Part shown: positions 45,569-54,716 of the stretch, piece after piece
How the letters are laid out: every line of letters starts with the position of its first letter
How positions within the stretch are numbered: position 1 is the first letter of the stretch
Assembly: GCF_014897985.1 (NCBI RefSeq)
Contig: NZ_JABUZA010000005.1
Coordinates: forward strand, 62,001 to 126,000
Length of the DNA stretch: 64,000 nucleotides
Direction: 5' to 3'
Origin: Halomonas colorata
GTDB lineage: Bacteria > Pseudomonadota > Gammaproteobacteria > Pseudomonadales > Halomonadaceae
The notes under the pieces: model-generated
The model's database searches: none
Told to the model about the DNA's origin: nothing
Seen by the model: the letters and a program-made list of their open reading frames with translations, nothing else
Translations under genes and position numbers: made by a program

Positions 45569-47068
45569 ATGGCCGTTCGCGAAATTTCCATGATCATTGA
45601 TGGTCAGGCCGTCCCGTCACAGAGTCAGGAATGGCGTGATGTGGTTAATCCAGCGACTCAGGAAGTGGTGGCCCGGGTACCTTTTTGTACCGCAGAAGAG
45701 GTAGAGCGCGCGATTGCCAGTGCGCAGGAGGCCTTTAAAGAGTGGCGCAACGTCCCGCTTGGCAAACGTATGCGTATCATGCTGACCCTACAGGCGTTGA
45801 TTCGGGATAATACCGATGAGCTGGCCGCTTTAATCACCGAAGAGCATGGCAAGACGCTACCGGATGCTAAAGGCGAAGTGGGGCGCGGGTTAGAAGTGGT
45901 TGAGCATGCCTGCTCGATTACCTCGCTTCAGCTAGGCGAAGTGGCTGCAAACGCCGCTAGTGAAGTAGATGTCTATACGCTTCACCAGCCGCTAGGTGTC
46001 GGTGCGGGTATTACCGCGTTTAATTTCCCCATTATGCTGCCTTGCTTCATGTTTCCGCTGGCCATTGCCACGGGCAATACGTTTGTCTTGAAACCCTCCG
46101 AGCAGGATCCCAGCTCTACCATGCGTCTGGTGGAGTTGGCCCATGAAGCGGGGGTGCCGCCGGGCGTGTTAAACGTCGTGCATGGCGGTCCCGAGGTTGC
46201 CAATCAGATCGCTGATCACCCAACGATCAAAGCCCTTTCATTTATTGGTTCAACCCATGTGGGGTCGCTGCTTTACAAGCGGGCGGGCGATGCAGGCAAG
46301 CGCATGCAAGCCATGATGGGCGCGAAAAATCACTGTGTAGTGATGCCTGATGCGAATCGCAGCCAGGCGATTAATAACCTGCTGGGGTCGGCGTTTGGCG
46401 CCGCCGGACAGCGCTGTATGGCCAATTCCGTCTTAGTGCTGGTCGGTGAGGCGCGCCAGTGGATTGACGATATCGTGGAAGCCGCGCGCCAGATGAAAGT
46501 CGGCCCAGGCACTCAGCAGGATGCCGATTTAGGGCCACTCGTATCAACCGCTGCTAGGGATCGTGTGCTGCGTTTAATTGAGGCGGGCGAAAAGGAAGGC
46601 GCCAATTTGCTGGTTGATGGGCGCAACTGCCAAGTAGAGGGCTACCCAAAGGGCAACTTTGTCGGACCGACGCTCTTTACCGACGTGACGGCGGAGATGA
46701 CCATTTACCGTGAAGAGATTTTTGGCCCCGTACTTTGCGTAGTCAATGTGGAAACGCTTGATGAGGCGATTGCGTTTATCAATGCCAACCCTAACGGCAA
46801 CGGCACTTCTATCTTCACTAACTCCGGCTGGGTGGCGCGGCGTTTTGAAACGGATATTGATGTGGGGCAGGTGGGAATTAACGTGCCGATTCCGGTGCCG
46901 GTTGCTTATTTTAGCTTTACCGGCTCAAGGGCCTCAAAACTGGGCGATCTAGGGCCTAACGGTAAGCAGGCTATTGCGTTTTGGACACAAACCAAAACAG
47001 TAACCGCGCGCTGGTTTGAGCCTGAAAATGTTTCCAGCGGCATCAATAGCACTATCTCATTAAGCTAG
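45569..47068 (+). CDS. mmsA: CoA-acylating methylmalonate-semialdehyde dehydrogenase
   Basis: A 499-residue ALDH-superfamily enzyme oxidising methylmalonate or malonate semialdehyde to propionyl- or acetyl-CoA in valine and related degradation. Motifs are GVGAGITAFNFPIMLPCFMFPLAIATGNTFVLKPSEQDPS, SFIGSTHVGS, the cysteine site FGAAGQRCMANSVLVLVG and the family-specific C-terminus FTGSRASKLGDLGPNGKQAIAFWTQTKTVTARW. ACAGGAGCAACGCA precedes the ATG. No mmsB or other valine gene is adjacent, so it may be a stand-alone gene under its own operator. Confidence 0.94.
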   Translation: MAVREISMIIDGQAVPSQSQEWRDVVNPATQEVVARVPFCTAEEVERAIASAQEAFKEWRNVPLGKRMRIMLTLQALIRDNTDELAALITEEHGKTLPDAKGEVGRGLEVVEHACSITSLQLGEVAANAASEVDVYTLHQPLGVGAGITAFNFPIMLPCFMFPLAIATGNTFVLKPSEQDPSSTMRLVELAHEAGVPPGVLNVVHGGPEVANQIADHPTIKALSFIGSTHVGSLLYKRAGDAGKRMQAMMGAKNHCVVMPDANRSQAINNLLGSAFGAAGQRCMANSVLVLVGEARQWIDDIVEAARQMKVGPGTQQDADLGPLVSTAARDRVLRLIEAGEKEGANLLVDGRNCQVEGYPKGNFVGPTLFTDVTAEMTIYREEIFGPVLCVVNVETLDEAIAFINANPNGNGTSIFTNSGWVARRFETDIDVGQVGINVPIPVPVAYFSFTGSRASKLGDLGPNGKQAIAFWTQTKTVTARWFEPENVSSGINSTISLS

Positions 47069-47158
47069 AAGCTATGTTTCATCAAGTCAGAAGCCATTGT
47101 GCTTGGGCTTATGATTGCGCTGACGCTTAGCCAAGCCTGACAGCGTTTAACTAGATAT

Positions 47159-47184
47159 CACGGGCTCCTTTTTAGGAGCCCGTG
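47159..47184. terminator. Hairpin between convergent genes
   Basis: CACGGGCTCC and GGAGCCCGTG pair perfectly around TTTTTA. It lies between mmsA and the minus-strand gene at 47200; no long U-run on either side. Confidence 0.72.
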
Positions 47185-47199
47185 CTGGTATAGAGTGTC

Positions 47200-47892
47200 T
47201 TAAAAGTCCTGCAGCAGGTTGAAGCTTTCCTCAAGCAGCTTTTCAATGGGGTTAAGCTGGCTCTCATGCAGAACCAGTAGCGAGGGCGACGCTTTTACCT
47301 GCCCGCTAAGCGGCACCAACAGTGCAAACTCACCCTCTTCCAGATGAAACTCATGGATTTCACGGGGGCCGTGCGGAGTTTTGCACTGTGAGCAGCGGTA
47401 GACATCGTCTTCCCCATATACCAAGCGGTGATACATTTTAAACAGCGTATAAAGGGCGAGCCCGCCTTCAAAGGCGGGCCAGCTTGCTGGCATTGTGCGT
47501 ATATCATCGGCAAGCATTTGCCCTTCAGCTTTGGCGTCGGCGATAGCATGGGCGAGAGGGTCTGCTAGAACGGTCGGGTTTTCTGACGGGAGAGGGACAT
47601 TTTGTTGCGCGGCCTTCTCAAAGTATTTTACAACCCGCTTAAAATCAGCCAGATCATGCAAAGCGTAGTCGGCATGCTGTAGGTCGTCTGGTTCAAAACC
47701 ACCGTTTTCCCAGCCATGAATGACGCGAAGCGTCATGTCACCGCGTGCCATCGGTCGCGCCAACAGCATATAAAGCATTACACGAACGTGAAGCTGGCGC
47801 TCATCGGTGTTGTTTTCAAATGCACGATAAGGATCAGCAAATAGAGTATGGAGCCGACCTTGGGTATGCTCTTTGGCTTCGGTATACGACAT
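47200..47892 (-). CDS. Uncharacterised 230-residue protein
   Basis: A soluble protein starting MSYTEAKEHTQGRLHTLFADPYRAFENNTDERQLHVRVMLYMLLARP, then mostly helical, with a C-terminal part carrying a single CSQC pair (YRCSQCKTPHGPREIHEFHLEEGEFALLVPLSG) that could bind metal. AGGAAATTGCC precedes the ATG. Family not recognised. It stands alone; its 3' end faces mmsA. Confidence 0.7.
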   Translation of the reverse strand: MSYTEAKEHTQGRLHTLFADPYRAFENNTDERQLHVRVMLYMLLARPMARGDMTLRVIHGWENGGFEPDDLQHADYALHDLADFKRVVKYFEKAAQQNVPLPSENPTVLADPLAHAIADAKAEGQMLADDIRTMPASWPAFEGGLALYTLFKMYHRLVYGEDDVYRCSQCKTPHGPREIHEFHLEEGEFALLVPLSGQVKASPSLLVLHESQLNPIEKLLEESFNLLQDF

Positions 47893-48185
47893 GGCAATTT
47901 CCTATGCGCGCGCCATAGGTATATTCACACGGCGCTTTTGGCATTGATGGTTGTTATGGCGCGAACGGCAGTAAGCCAGTTTTATGCGGCAACGCCGCTA
48001 TGCAGGTAATACTCCAAATTTTTATTAGTTTAAGCAACGTTGTAGCGAATGAATAGGAGAAGTAAGCCCTTTTCATTCTAGCTATTTAGCGCATAGCATA
48101 CATAGCCGCAGGCGCGAGTGGGGAACATTGTCACTCAGTTTTGACGGTTCGTTGAATTTCAATCAGGATACGCTCTCAATTCACT
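47893..48185. other. Intergenic stretch upstream of the TPP riboswitch
   Basis: No supported ORF. It must contain promoters for the divergent 47892 gene and for the riboswitch transcript; I cannot place either with confidence. Confidence 0.5.
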
Positions 48186-48273
48186 GTCGCCAGGGGAGCC
48201 ACATTGTGTGGCTGAGAATGCTGTTGCAGACCCTGGAACCTGATCCGGTTAGAACCGGCGGAGGAAGTGCGAC
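48186..48273 (+). promoter_or_regulatory. TPP riboswitch (THI element)
   Basis: The conserved core is present in order: CAGGGGAGCC, GGCTGAGA, then ACCCTGGAACCTGATCCGGT and the 3' segment AACCGGCGGAGGAAG. Helix P1 can form between GTCGC (48186-48190) and GCGAC (48269-48273), ending right at the start codon (48274). The GGAGGAAG ribosome-binding site lies inside the element, so thiamine pyrophosphate binding should block translation of the transporter gene. Confidence 0.93.
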
Positions 48274-49659
48274 ATGCCATACCTAACGTCAGCCATGCTA
48301 GGCGCGGCGCTCTGCTGCTTTGCATTTTTAGGCTTTAAAGCCCGTGGGCGAAAAGGCTCACTAGATGACTATGTCACCGCGCGAAACTCACAAACCAGCA
48401 CTACGCTAGGGCTCTCTTTTGTTGCCTCTGGGATGGGGGCATGGATATTATTTGCGCCGCCAGAAATTGGCGCCTTTGCCGGCCCGTTGGCACTGGCAGG
48501 TTACGCTCTTGGCTCTTCGCTTCCGTTTATCGTCCTTGGCCTCTATGGGCCGGCTATTCGCCGCGCTTTGCCCGAGGGACGCAGCATCGCGGAGTTTGCC
48601 GACGCTTGCTATGGCCGGGGCGTTCGCCACTGGGTAACGCTGGTTTCGGTGGTATACATGGCGTGTTTTTTGGCCGCTGAATTAACCGCCATTGGGGCGA
48701 TTACGTCACTGCTATCTGACGTGCCGCCGAACTGGGTGATCATTGGCGTTACCCTCGCTACACTACTTTACACGGTAAGCGGCGGGCTGCGCGCAAGCCT
48801 TGCGACCGACCGCTGGCAGGCGTGGCTACTGGTTGCCCTGTTGATGATCGTTTCAAGCGTCACCCTGTGGCACCTGCCCGCAATGCCCAGTGGTGCGGTG
48901 CTGCCCTCCATTCCCACATCCAGTGCACTTAGTGTGTCGTTAACGCTGGTGATTGCGGTCACTGCGGCCAACCTGTTTCACCAGGGCTATTGGCAGCGAG
49001 TATGGGCTGCGCGTGATAATCAAAGCCTGGGGCGGGGCGCCTGGATGGGCGGAATTGCCACGGTGATCATCGTAATGGTGATTGGCGGTTTGGGCATGGT
49101 GGCGGCCATGAGTGGAATAGCGCTTGGTGAGCCCCCGATGCCTTTTTTTGCGCTATTGAATAACGTGCCCTCTTGGGTAGCCATGGTAGCCCTGGTGCTG
49201 GCGGTCACGCTGGTGGCATCGAGTGTGGATACGCTGCAAAGTGGTATTGCCTCGCTGATTGTGTCGCGCAGCGAAAAGCCTGGTGTTTCCATCACTCTCA
49301 CGCGTTGGATGACCGTCTTACTTATGGTGCCGGTGGTGATTGTCGCGCTTCAGGGGTTGTCGATCCTACGCCTTTTTTTAATTGCCGATTTACTGTGCGC
49401 CGCCATTGTCGTGCCTGTTCTACTCGGTTTATGGCAACGCATGACGCCGCTTGCGGCTATTGGTGGCGGTTTGGCTGGACTAATGGGCGCTATCTTGCCG
49501 GGATGGATAGGTCAAGAAAGCCTAAGTGCCGGTATAATGGCTGCAAGCTTCCCCAATAGCGTTCCCACGCTCGGCCCGTTTTTAGGAGCGTTGTTAGCTT
49601 CCACTACGGTAAGCGTGGTGCTCGCGTATGTGACGAGCAATAAGGCGGTTGGGCAGTGA
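48274..49659 (+). CDS. TPP-riboswitch-controlled sodium:solute symporter, candidate thiamine-precursor transporter (ThiV-like)
   Basis: A 461-residue SSS-family protein with about 13 helices (GLSFVASGMGAWILFAPPEIGAFAGPLALAGYALGSSLPFIVLGLYGPAIRRALPEGRSIAEFADACYGRGVRHW; FHQGYWQRVWAARDNQSLGRGAWMGG; LAVTLVASSVDTLQSGIASLIV). Its control by a TPP riboswitch shows it belongs to thiamine uptake. A comparative-genomics group called ThiV contains SSS transporters of this kind, proposed for hydroxymethylpyrimidine. Whether the cargo here is thiamine or a precursor is undecided. No thiamine synthesis gene is adjacent. Confidence 0.82.
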   Translation: MPYLTSAMLGAALCCFAFLGFKARGRKGSLDDYVTARNSQTSTTLGLSFVASGMGAWILFAPPEIGAFAGPLALAGYALGSSLPFIVLGLYGPAIRRALPEGRSIAEFADACYGRGVRHWVTLVSVVYMACFLAAELTAIGAITSLLSDVPPNWVIIGVTLATLLYTVSGGLRASLATDRWQAWLLVALLMIVSSVTLWHLPAMPSGAVLPSIPTSSALSVSLTLVIAVTAANLFHQGYWQRVWAARDNQSLGRGAWMGGIATVIIVMVIGGLGMVAAMSGIALGEPPMPFFALLNNVPSWVAMVALVLAVTLVASSVDTLQSGIASLIVSRSEKPGVSITLTRWMTVLLMVPVVIVALQGLSILRLFLIADLLCAAIVVPVLLGLWQRMTPLAAIGGGLAGLMGAILPGWIGQESLSAGIMAASFPNSVPTLGPFLGALLASTTVSVVLAYVTSNKAVGQ

Positions 49660-49714
49660 AAATTATTTCACGCTATGATGGACAAAACACCTACCGACCT
49701 GGGTGAAGTATTAA

Positions 49715-51118
49715 ATGAGTTATCCTATACCGTCAGATGAGAAAGCACGCCTAGAGGCGCTTTACGAGCTTAAACTGCTCGATACGCCCAGCGAGCCAGT
49801 GTTTGACCGTATTACCCGGCTTGCCGCGAGGCTGCTTAATGTGCCTGGTGTCACGATTACCCTGATTGATGCCAAACGCCAGTGGTTTAAATCACGTGTT
49901 GGTCTGGATGTGCTTGAGACGCCACGTGATATCGCTTTTTGCGCCTACCCAGTTGCCGAATCTGCCCCTTTGGTCGTTGAGGATGCCTGTCTTGATAGCC
50001 GATTTGCGCAGAACCCACTGGTGGCTAAGCCTAATGGGGTACGTTTCTACGCAGGAATACCGCTAAAAACCACCAAGGGACTGGTGCTAGGCACTCTCTG
50101 TACGATAGATACCAAACCACGAAAACTCAGTAAAAGCGATTTTTCCACGTTGCAGGATCTTGCCGATATCGTGACTGAGGAAATCCAGCTGCGTGAGCGA
50201 CTCAATCGTGAGAAGAAACAAAAAGAGGCCTCTCAGGAAGCCCTGATTAAACTTCATCATAGTCTTGAACAGCAAATCGAACAGCGTACACATGAGCTTA
50301 AATTGGTCATTGAAACCGCTTACGACGCCTATGTGAGCGTTGATGCAAACGACTGCGTATTGGACTGGAATTTAGCTGCCACCACCATGTTTGGTTGGTC
50401 GCGCGAGCAGGCATTGGGCAAGCCGATTAGCCAGCTTATACTGCCTGATGGCTTACCCTGTGAGGCTGAAAAAGGACCGGTGACTCATTTAGCACACCGA
50501 TCAGATGGCAGTCGCTTACCGGTTGAGATTCGCTTTAAATCGCTCTCTTTTCACAGTAGGCAGTGGCGTAGTCTGTTTATCCACGATATCAGCGAACGCC
50601 AGCAGCTTGAACGCTTGCGTGACCAGCAGGCGCGCGAAGATGTACTAACCAAGTTGGCCAATCGCCGGGCGCTGGACGAACGCTTGCCTGACGCTATGGC
50701 TCGTGTGCGACGCTCACAAAAGCCGTTAGCCGTACTGTTTATGGATCTGGATAGTTTTAAGCAGGTTAATGATAATTATGGCCACGCGGTTGGCGATGAG
50801 CTGCTACGCGAAATAGCCAAGCGATTAACGGCCTCTGCCCGGGAAACCGACTTTGTTGTACGTTGGGCCGGGGATGAGTTTGTTCTGCTGCTTGAGGGCG
50901 TTGCGCTGGATGCGATCAAACCTATAGCGCAAAAGCTCATTCATACTATTGAACAGCCGCTGCTCATTGGTAAGGCCGTGTTAACCGTAAGTACTAGCAT
51001 TGGCGTTGCGGTTTATACGCCGGGCGCAGATGAAACGGCGCAAGAACTCCTTAAACGTGCCGATGTTGCGATGTATGAAGCAAAACGCGCGGGTAAAGCT
51101 CAGGTATGCATATCATAG
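49715..51118 (+). CDS. GAF-PAS-GGDEF diguanylate cyclase
   Basis: A 467-residue cytosolic sensor. An N-terminal GAF domain (about 20-160, with FCAYPVAESAPLVVEDACLDSRFAQNPLV) is followed by a helical linker, a PAS domain (about 195-295) and a GGDEF domain. The active site reads AGDEF at about 385-389 instead of GGDEF; many A-for-first-G enzymes are active. The RxxD inhibitory site (RETD) is present five residues before it. It should make c-di-GMP in response to a signal not identifiable here. Ribosome-binding site is weak. Tandem repeats begin right after its stop. Confidence 0.9.
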   Translation: MSYPIPSDEKARLEALYELKLLDTPSEPVFDRITRLAARLLNVPGVTITLIDAKRQWFKSRVGLDVLETPRDIAFCAYPVAESAPLVVEDACLDSRFAQNPLVAKPNGVRFYAGIPLKTTKGLVLGTLCTIDTKPRKLSKSDFSTLQDLADIVTEEIQLRERLNREKKQKEASQEALIKLHHSLEQQIEQRTHELKLVIETAYDAYVSVDANDCVLDWNLAATTMFGWSREQALGKPISQLILPDGLPCEAEKGPVTHLAHRSDGSRLPVEIRFKSLSFHSRQWRSLFIHDISERQQLERLRDQQAREDVLTKLANRRALDERLPDAMARVRRSQKPLAVLFMDLDSFKQVNDNYGHAVGDELLREIAKRLTASARETDFVVRWAGDEFVLLLEGVALDAIKPIAQKLIHTIEQPLLIGKAVLTVSTSIGVAVYTPGADETAQELLKRADVAMYEAKRAGKAQVCIS

Positions 51119-51119
51119 C

Positions 51120-51190
51120 TACGTATATCAAAGGTACGCATATCAAAGGTACGCATATCAAAGGTACGCATATCAAAGGTACGCATCGCG
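51120..51190. repeat. 15-bp tandem repeat between GGDEF and CorA genes
   Basis: Four tandem units of about TACGCATATCAAAGG (the first with TACGTATATCAAAGG) run from 51120 to 51179, followed by a partial TACGCATCGCG. The unit echoes the last coding bases of the GGDEF gene (GGTATGCATATCA). Confidence 0.92.
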
Positions 51191-51227
51191 TAAGCTGCGT
51201 ATTATTTTAAAGAATTCAAGGAAGAGT

Positions 51228-52196
51228 ATGATTCGCAGCATTGTGACAACACCCGATGGCACCACTTACGAAGGCGACGAGCAGCTCTTTGCGACGTGGC
51301 AAACAATACCCGATAGCCACATTTGGATAGATATGCAGGGCGAAGACGAAGAGACGGTCGAGCGCCTGCTGGAAAAATTTGAGTGTCACCCACTGGCGAT
51401 ACAGGATGCTCATAAAGAGCGCCTGCCGCCTAAAATCGAAGAATTCGATAATCACACGCTGATTGTCTACCGGGGTATCTCTTCATTTGATGCCCAGCTT
51501 AATTTTGTCCCTCAGCAGGTGTGCTTTTTTATCGGCGAGCGCTTTTTAGTCACGCTACATTCAGGCCTTGCCATGAGCGTTGAGCGATTGTTAAAAGAGC
51601 ATGGTAAGGCACTCTTAGCCAAGTCGCCTGAGCAGGTAGCGTTAAAAATCATGTATACCTCAGCCGGCTACTATATCGATAGTCTGCTTGAGTTTGAGTC
51701 GGAACTGAGCGATTTAGAGGATGAGCTGCTCGCAAACGGTAACGACGTATTAATGCGTAAGATTACTACTTATCGTTCTCGATTGGTCAAAATGCGCCGC
51801 GTGTTTAACTATCATAAAGGGATTACCCAAGAGTTAACGGCCTACGACTATCAGCATCTTCCCCGCGAAGAAAGCGAAACGCTGCATGCCATTAACGATG
51901 TGGCCGAACGTTTTGAACGGCTTTATACGCTGACTCAGATGTATTACGACATTTGCGGCGATTTGGTCGACGGCTATATTTCCATTTCATCGCACCAGCT
52001 TAATATCACCATGCGTGTTCTAACGGTGATTACCGCGATTTTTGTCCCCTTAACGTTTATTGCCGGTATCTACGGGATGAACTTTGAGTACATGCCGGAA
52101 CTGGGCTATCGCTACGGCTACTTCTTTGTATGGGGCGCCATGGTCGGGATGGCTGTGGTGCTGATTTGGCTATTCAAGCGAAGAGGCTGGTTCTAG
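51228..52196 (+). CDS. CorA/ZntB-family metal ion transporter
   Basis: A 322-residue member of the CorA superfamily. A large cytosolic domain ends in two helices with the pore motif YGMN at about 282-285 (GIYGMNFEYMPELGYRYGYFFVWGAMVGMAVVLIWLFKRRGWF). CorA proteins import Mg2+ while ZntB relatives move Zn2+; this motif does not separate them. The frame is open far upstream to 51000, but that part translates the tandem repeats. CAAGGAAGAGT before 51228 marks the start. Confidence 0.9.
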   Translation: MIRSIVTTPDGTTYEGDEQLFATWQTIPDSHIWIDMQGEDEETVERLLEKFECHPLAIQDAHKERLPPKIEEFDNHTLIVYRGISSFDAQLNFVPQQVCFFIGERFLVTLHSGLAMSVERLLKEHGKALLAKSPEQVALKIMYTSAGYYIDSLLEFESELSDLEDELLANGNDVLMRKITTYRSRLVKMRRVFNYHKGITQELTAYDYQHLPREESETLHAINDVAERFERLYTLTQMYYDICGDLVDGYISISSHQLNITMRVLTVITAIFVPLTFIAGIYGMNFEYMPELGYRYGYFFVWGAMVGMAVVLIWLFKRRGWF

Positions 52197-52277
52197 TTCA
52201 GTAGGCTTTTAAGCAGCGGCCAGAGTTTGTTATGGTCGAGCAGTTACCTTATTCCTTTGCATTAGGGAGCCTGCCCA

Positions 52278-53456
52278 ATGACTGAATCTGCTGCTGTTCC
52301 TACCACGATGGCTGCCATGCTCTTGACTGGGCATGGTGGCATTGAAGAGCTGCATTACCGAGAAGACGTCGAGACTCCCAAGCCTGGGCCGGGTGATGTT
52401 CTGGTTCAGATAACGGCGACTGCGAAAAACAATACCGACCGCAAAGCCCGCGAAGGCCTTTATCCCACCAAGGAGAAGGGCGACGTTACTTCTTTCGCTA
52501 TGGGCGGTACACCCACGTTAACCTTCCCGCGCATTCAGGGGGCTGACGTGGCGGGGCGGATTGTGGCAGTGGGCGAAGGCGTGGATGCCGGGCGAATCGG
52601 TCAGCGGGGTCTGCTTGATTTCAATATCTATGCCGATGAGCGTCGGGACATCAACCTGACCCCGGATTACTATGGCCATGGTGCTGACGGCGGCTACGCT
52701 GAATATGTTGCCGTACCGTCAGACCAGTTTCACCATGTCGTTAATCCTAAACTGCATGACGCCGAGCTTGCGTCCATGGGCATGTGCTCCTACCAGACGG
52801 CCTATCACATGATGACATCGGCCCAGGTCGAAGCGGGCGAGCGCGTGCTGGTAAGCGGTGCAAGTGGCGGTGTGGGCACCGCATTGATTCAGCTTTGCCG
52901 TATTGTCGGGGCCATTCCCTATGCGGTTAGCCAGCCCGATAAAGCCGATGCGCTGCTGGCGCTAGGCGCCGAAGCGGTGATTGACCGCGGCGACCTGCCT
53001 ACGTTTGTGGATCGGGTGCTGGCCACTACCAGCGGTAAGCCGATTGACGCGGTGATGGATTTAGTCGGTGGTGATATGACCGATTTGTTTATCGACACCA
53101 TGATTGTCGATATGCAGAGCCGCCAAACCTACCCACGTCTTTCAATTGCAGGCGCGAGTGGCGGTAACCTTAGCGAAATCATGTGGACGCGTATTTACCT
53201 TTATCAGGTCCAGATATTTGGCGTTTCTCACGGTACCCGGGAAGAAGCCGAACAGCTTATTGATTGGATTCGCCATGGTGAGCTCAAGCCGGTCCTTCAC
53301 GCCGCTTTCAAGCTTTCAGAGCTGCATGCCGCCGAACGCTATTTTGTTAATCGAGGCAGCAATTATCTCGGTAAGATCGTCATCGTGCCCGATGCGCAGT
53401 GGGACGCCCATGGCGCTCCTTTTGCCCTAACGAACGCTCAGGAGCAACGCCCTTGA
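52278..53456 (+). CDS. MDR-family zinc-type alcohol dehydrogenase-like protein
   Basis: A 392-residue dehydrogenase/reductase, longer than the gene at 3799. The N-terminal GroES-like half has MLLTGHGGIEELHYREDVETPKPGPGDVLVQITATAKNNTDRKAREGLYP; the Rossmann half has ERVLVSGASGGVGTALIQLCRIVG. A possible catalytic role on a hydroxy or keto substrate is suggested by its overlap (TTGA) with the next gene, a proline-racemase-family enzyme. The two may act on the same metabolite; this is inference. Confidence 0.85.
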   Translation: MTESAAVPTTMAAMLLTGHGGIEELHYREDVETPKPGPGDVLVQITATAKNNTDRKAREGLYPTKEKGDVTSFAMGGTPTLTFPRIQGADVAGRIVAVGEGVDAGRIGQRGLLDFNIYADERRDINLTPDYYGHGADGGYAEYVAVPSDQFHHVVNPKLHDAELASMGMCSYQTAYHMMTSAQVEAGERVLVSGASGGVGTALIQLCRIVGAIPYAVSQPDKADALLALGAEAVIDRGDLPTFVDRVLATTSGKPIDAVMDLVGGDMTDLFIDTMIVDMQSRQTYPRLSIAGASGGNLSEIMWTRIYLYQVQIFGVSHGTREEAEQLIDWIRHGELKPVLHAAFKLSELHAAERYFVNRGSNYLGKIVIVPDAQWDAHGAPFALTNAQEQRP

Positions 53457-54508
53457 AAAATATCCATACACTTCAATTGATGGATACCCATGCAGGCGGC
53501 GATGTTAGCCGGATTGTAACGGGAGGGATTGATGCCCTGCCGGGGGCGACCGTACGGGAACAAATGGAGTACCTGCGCGACGATGCCGATGGCCTGCGCA
53601 GGCTGCTGTTGGAAGAACCTTACGGTATTCCAGAAATGTCGGTCGATCTGCTGGTACCCGCTACACATCCTGAGGCAGCGGTGGGCTACATTATTATGGA
53701 AGTGATGGGCTATCCGATCTATTCAGGCTCCAACACGTTATGTACTGCTACCGCCGTGCTTGAGGCTGGCATCGTGCCCAAGCAGGAAGGTATCCAGCGC
53801 TTTGCTCTGGAAGCGCCGGCAGGCCTGGTACACATAGAGGCGCGCGTGCATAACGGGGTGGTGGAGTCGGTTACCTGCGAAGGCCTGCCAAGCTATATTG
53901 ATACCTACCGCGATACGATTCAGGTGCCGGGTATCGGCGCAGTGACGTACTCCATTGCCTATAGTGGCGGCTTTTACGCGCTAGTGGACGCCACCGAGCT
54001 TGGCTTTAAGCTGATTCGCGAAGAAGAGCAGGCACTTTCAGCCTGCGCGCATAAAATCGTGGAAGCACTGCAAGCCCAGCGCGGTTTTTCACACTACACG
54101 CTGGGCGATGTCGGCCCGCTACCGTTTTTGCACTTTATGGGGCCTGAAGAGCAGGTGGGTGAGGGCTATTTTCGCTCGCGCTCAACAACCTACGTGCACC
54201 CAGGCGTGATTTGCCGCAGTACCACCGGGACGGGTACTTCCGCCCGTTTAGCGCTGATGAACTATGAAGGCCGCCTCAACGTAGGCGATAAGCTTGAAAC
54301 AGTGTCGCTGCGTGAAACCGGATTTATTGGTACGTTTACCGGAACGCATCAGGAAGGCGCGTATCAGGTCGTTGAAAACACAATTACCGGACGCAGCTAC
54401 GTGCTTGCTCAGTCGGATATCGTGATTAACTGTGATGACCCGCTGGTGGCCTGTGGTGAGTTGCACCATATTTTGAGCGACCGCCATGCCGCTAAGTCGG
54501 GTAGCTAG
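53453..54508 (+). CDS. Proline-racemase-family protein (hydroxyproline epimerase/dehydratase-like) with Ser/Thr in place of catalytic Cys pair
   Basis: About 351 residues starting from TTG at 53453, which overlaps the preceding stop and has AGGAGC just upstream; an upstream in-frame ATG at 53399 is rejected. The family fold is clear (MDTHAGGDVSRIVTGG at the start). The two active-site positions, usually Cys and Cys, read SGSN (Ser91) and TTGTGTS (Thr258). Cys/Thr members are trans-3-hydroxy-L-proline dehydratases and Cys/Cys ones are racemases or epimerases. A Ser/Thr pair makes the reaction uncertain; dehydration is more likely than racemisation. Confidence 0.85.
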   Translation: MKNIHTLQLMDTHAGGDVSRIVTGGIDALPGATVREQMEYLRDDADGLRRLLLEEPYGIPEMSVDLLVPATHPEAAVGYIIMEVMGYPIYSGSNTLCTATAVLEAGIVPKQEGIQRFALEAPAGLVHIEARVHNGVVESVTCEGLPSYIDTYRDTIQVPGIGAVTYSIAYSGGFYALVDATELGFKLIREEEQALSACAHKIVEALQAQRGFSHYTLGDVGPLPFLHFMGPEEQVGEGYFRSRSTTYVHPGVICRSTTGTGTSARLALMNYEGRLNVGDKLETVSLRETGFIGTFTGTHQEGAYQVVENTITGRSYVLAQSDIVINCDDPLVACGELHHILSDRHAAKSGS

Positions 54509-54690
54509 CCTCGGCTCGCTATATACCCCTTCGCTTCTAAGCGCTCCCATACCGGGGCCTTTTCGGCCTCGGTCATTTGGCTCCAATAGGCAATTTCATC
54601 CAGCGTGCGTCCACAACCCTGACATGTGTTTGCCGGGTCTAACTGGCAGTGCTGAATGCAGGGGGAAAGCGGTCGGGAAACAATTGTCAT
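54505..54690 (-). CDS. DUF1289 small cysteine-rich protein
   Basis: A 61-residue protein with the DUF1289 cysteine pattern SPCIQHCQLDPANTCQGCGRTLDEIAYWSQMTEAEK (C-x3-C-x7-C-x2-C), a probable metal-binding cluster. It is a common small protein of unknown function in proteobacteria. Its last bases overlap the convergent racemase-like gene by four. Confidence 0.88.
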   Translation of the reverse strand: MTIVSRPLSPCIQHCQLDPANTCQGCGRTLDEIAYWSQMTEAEKAPVWERLEAKGYIASRG

Positions 54691-54716
54691 GCGAGGCTCA
54701 ATATACTGTGTAACGC

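Noticed and set aside
51000..51227. N-terminal extension of the CorA-like frame with YQRYA repeats
   Set aside because: It translates the GGDEF gene end in another frame and the intergenic 15-bp repeat. CAAGGAAGAGT and the family start point to 51228.
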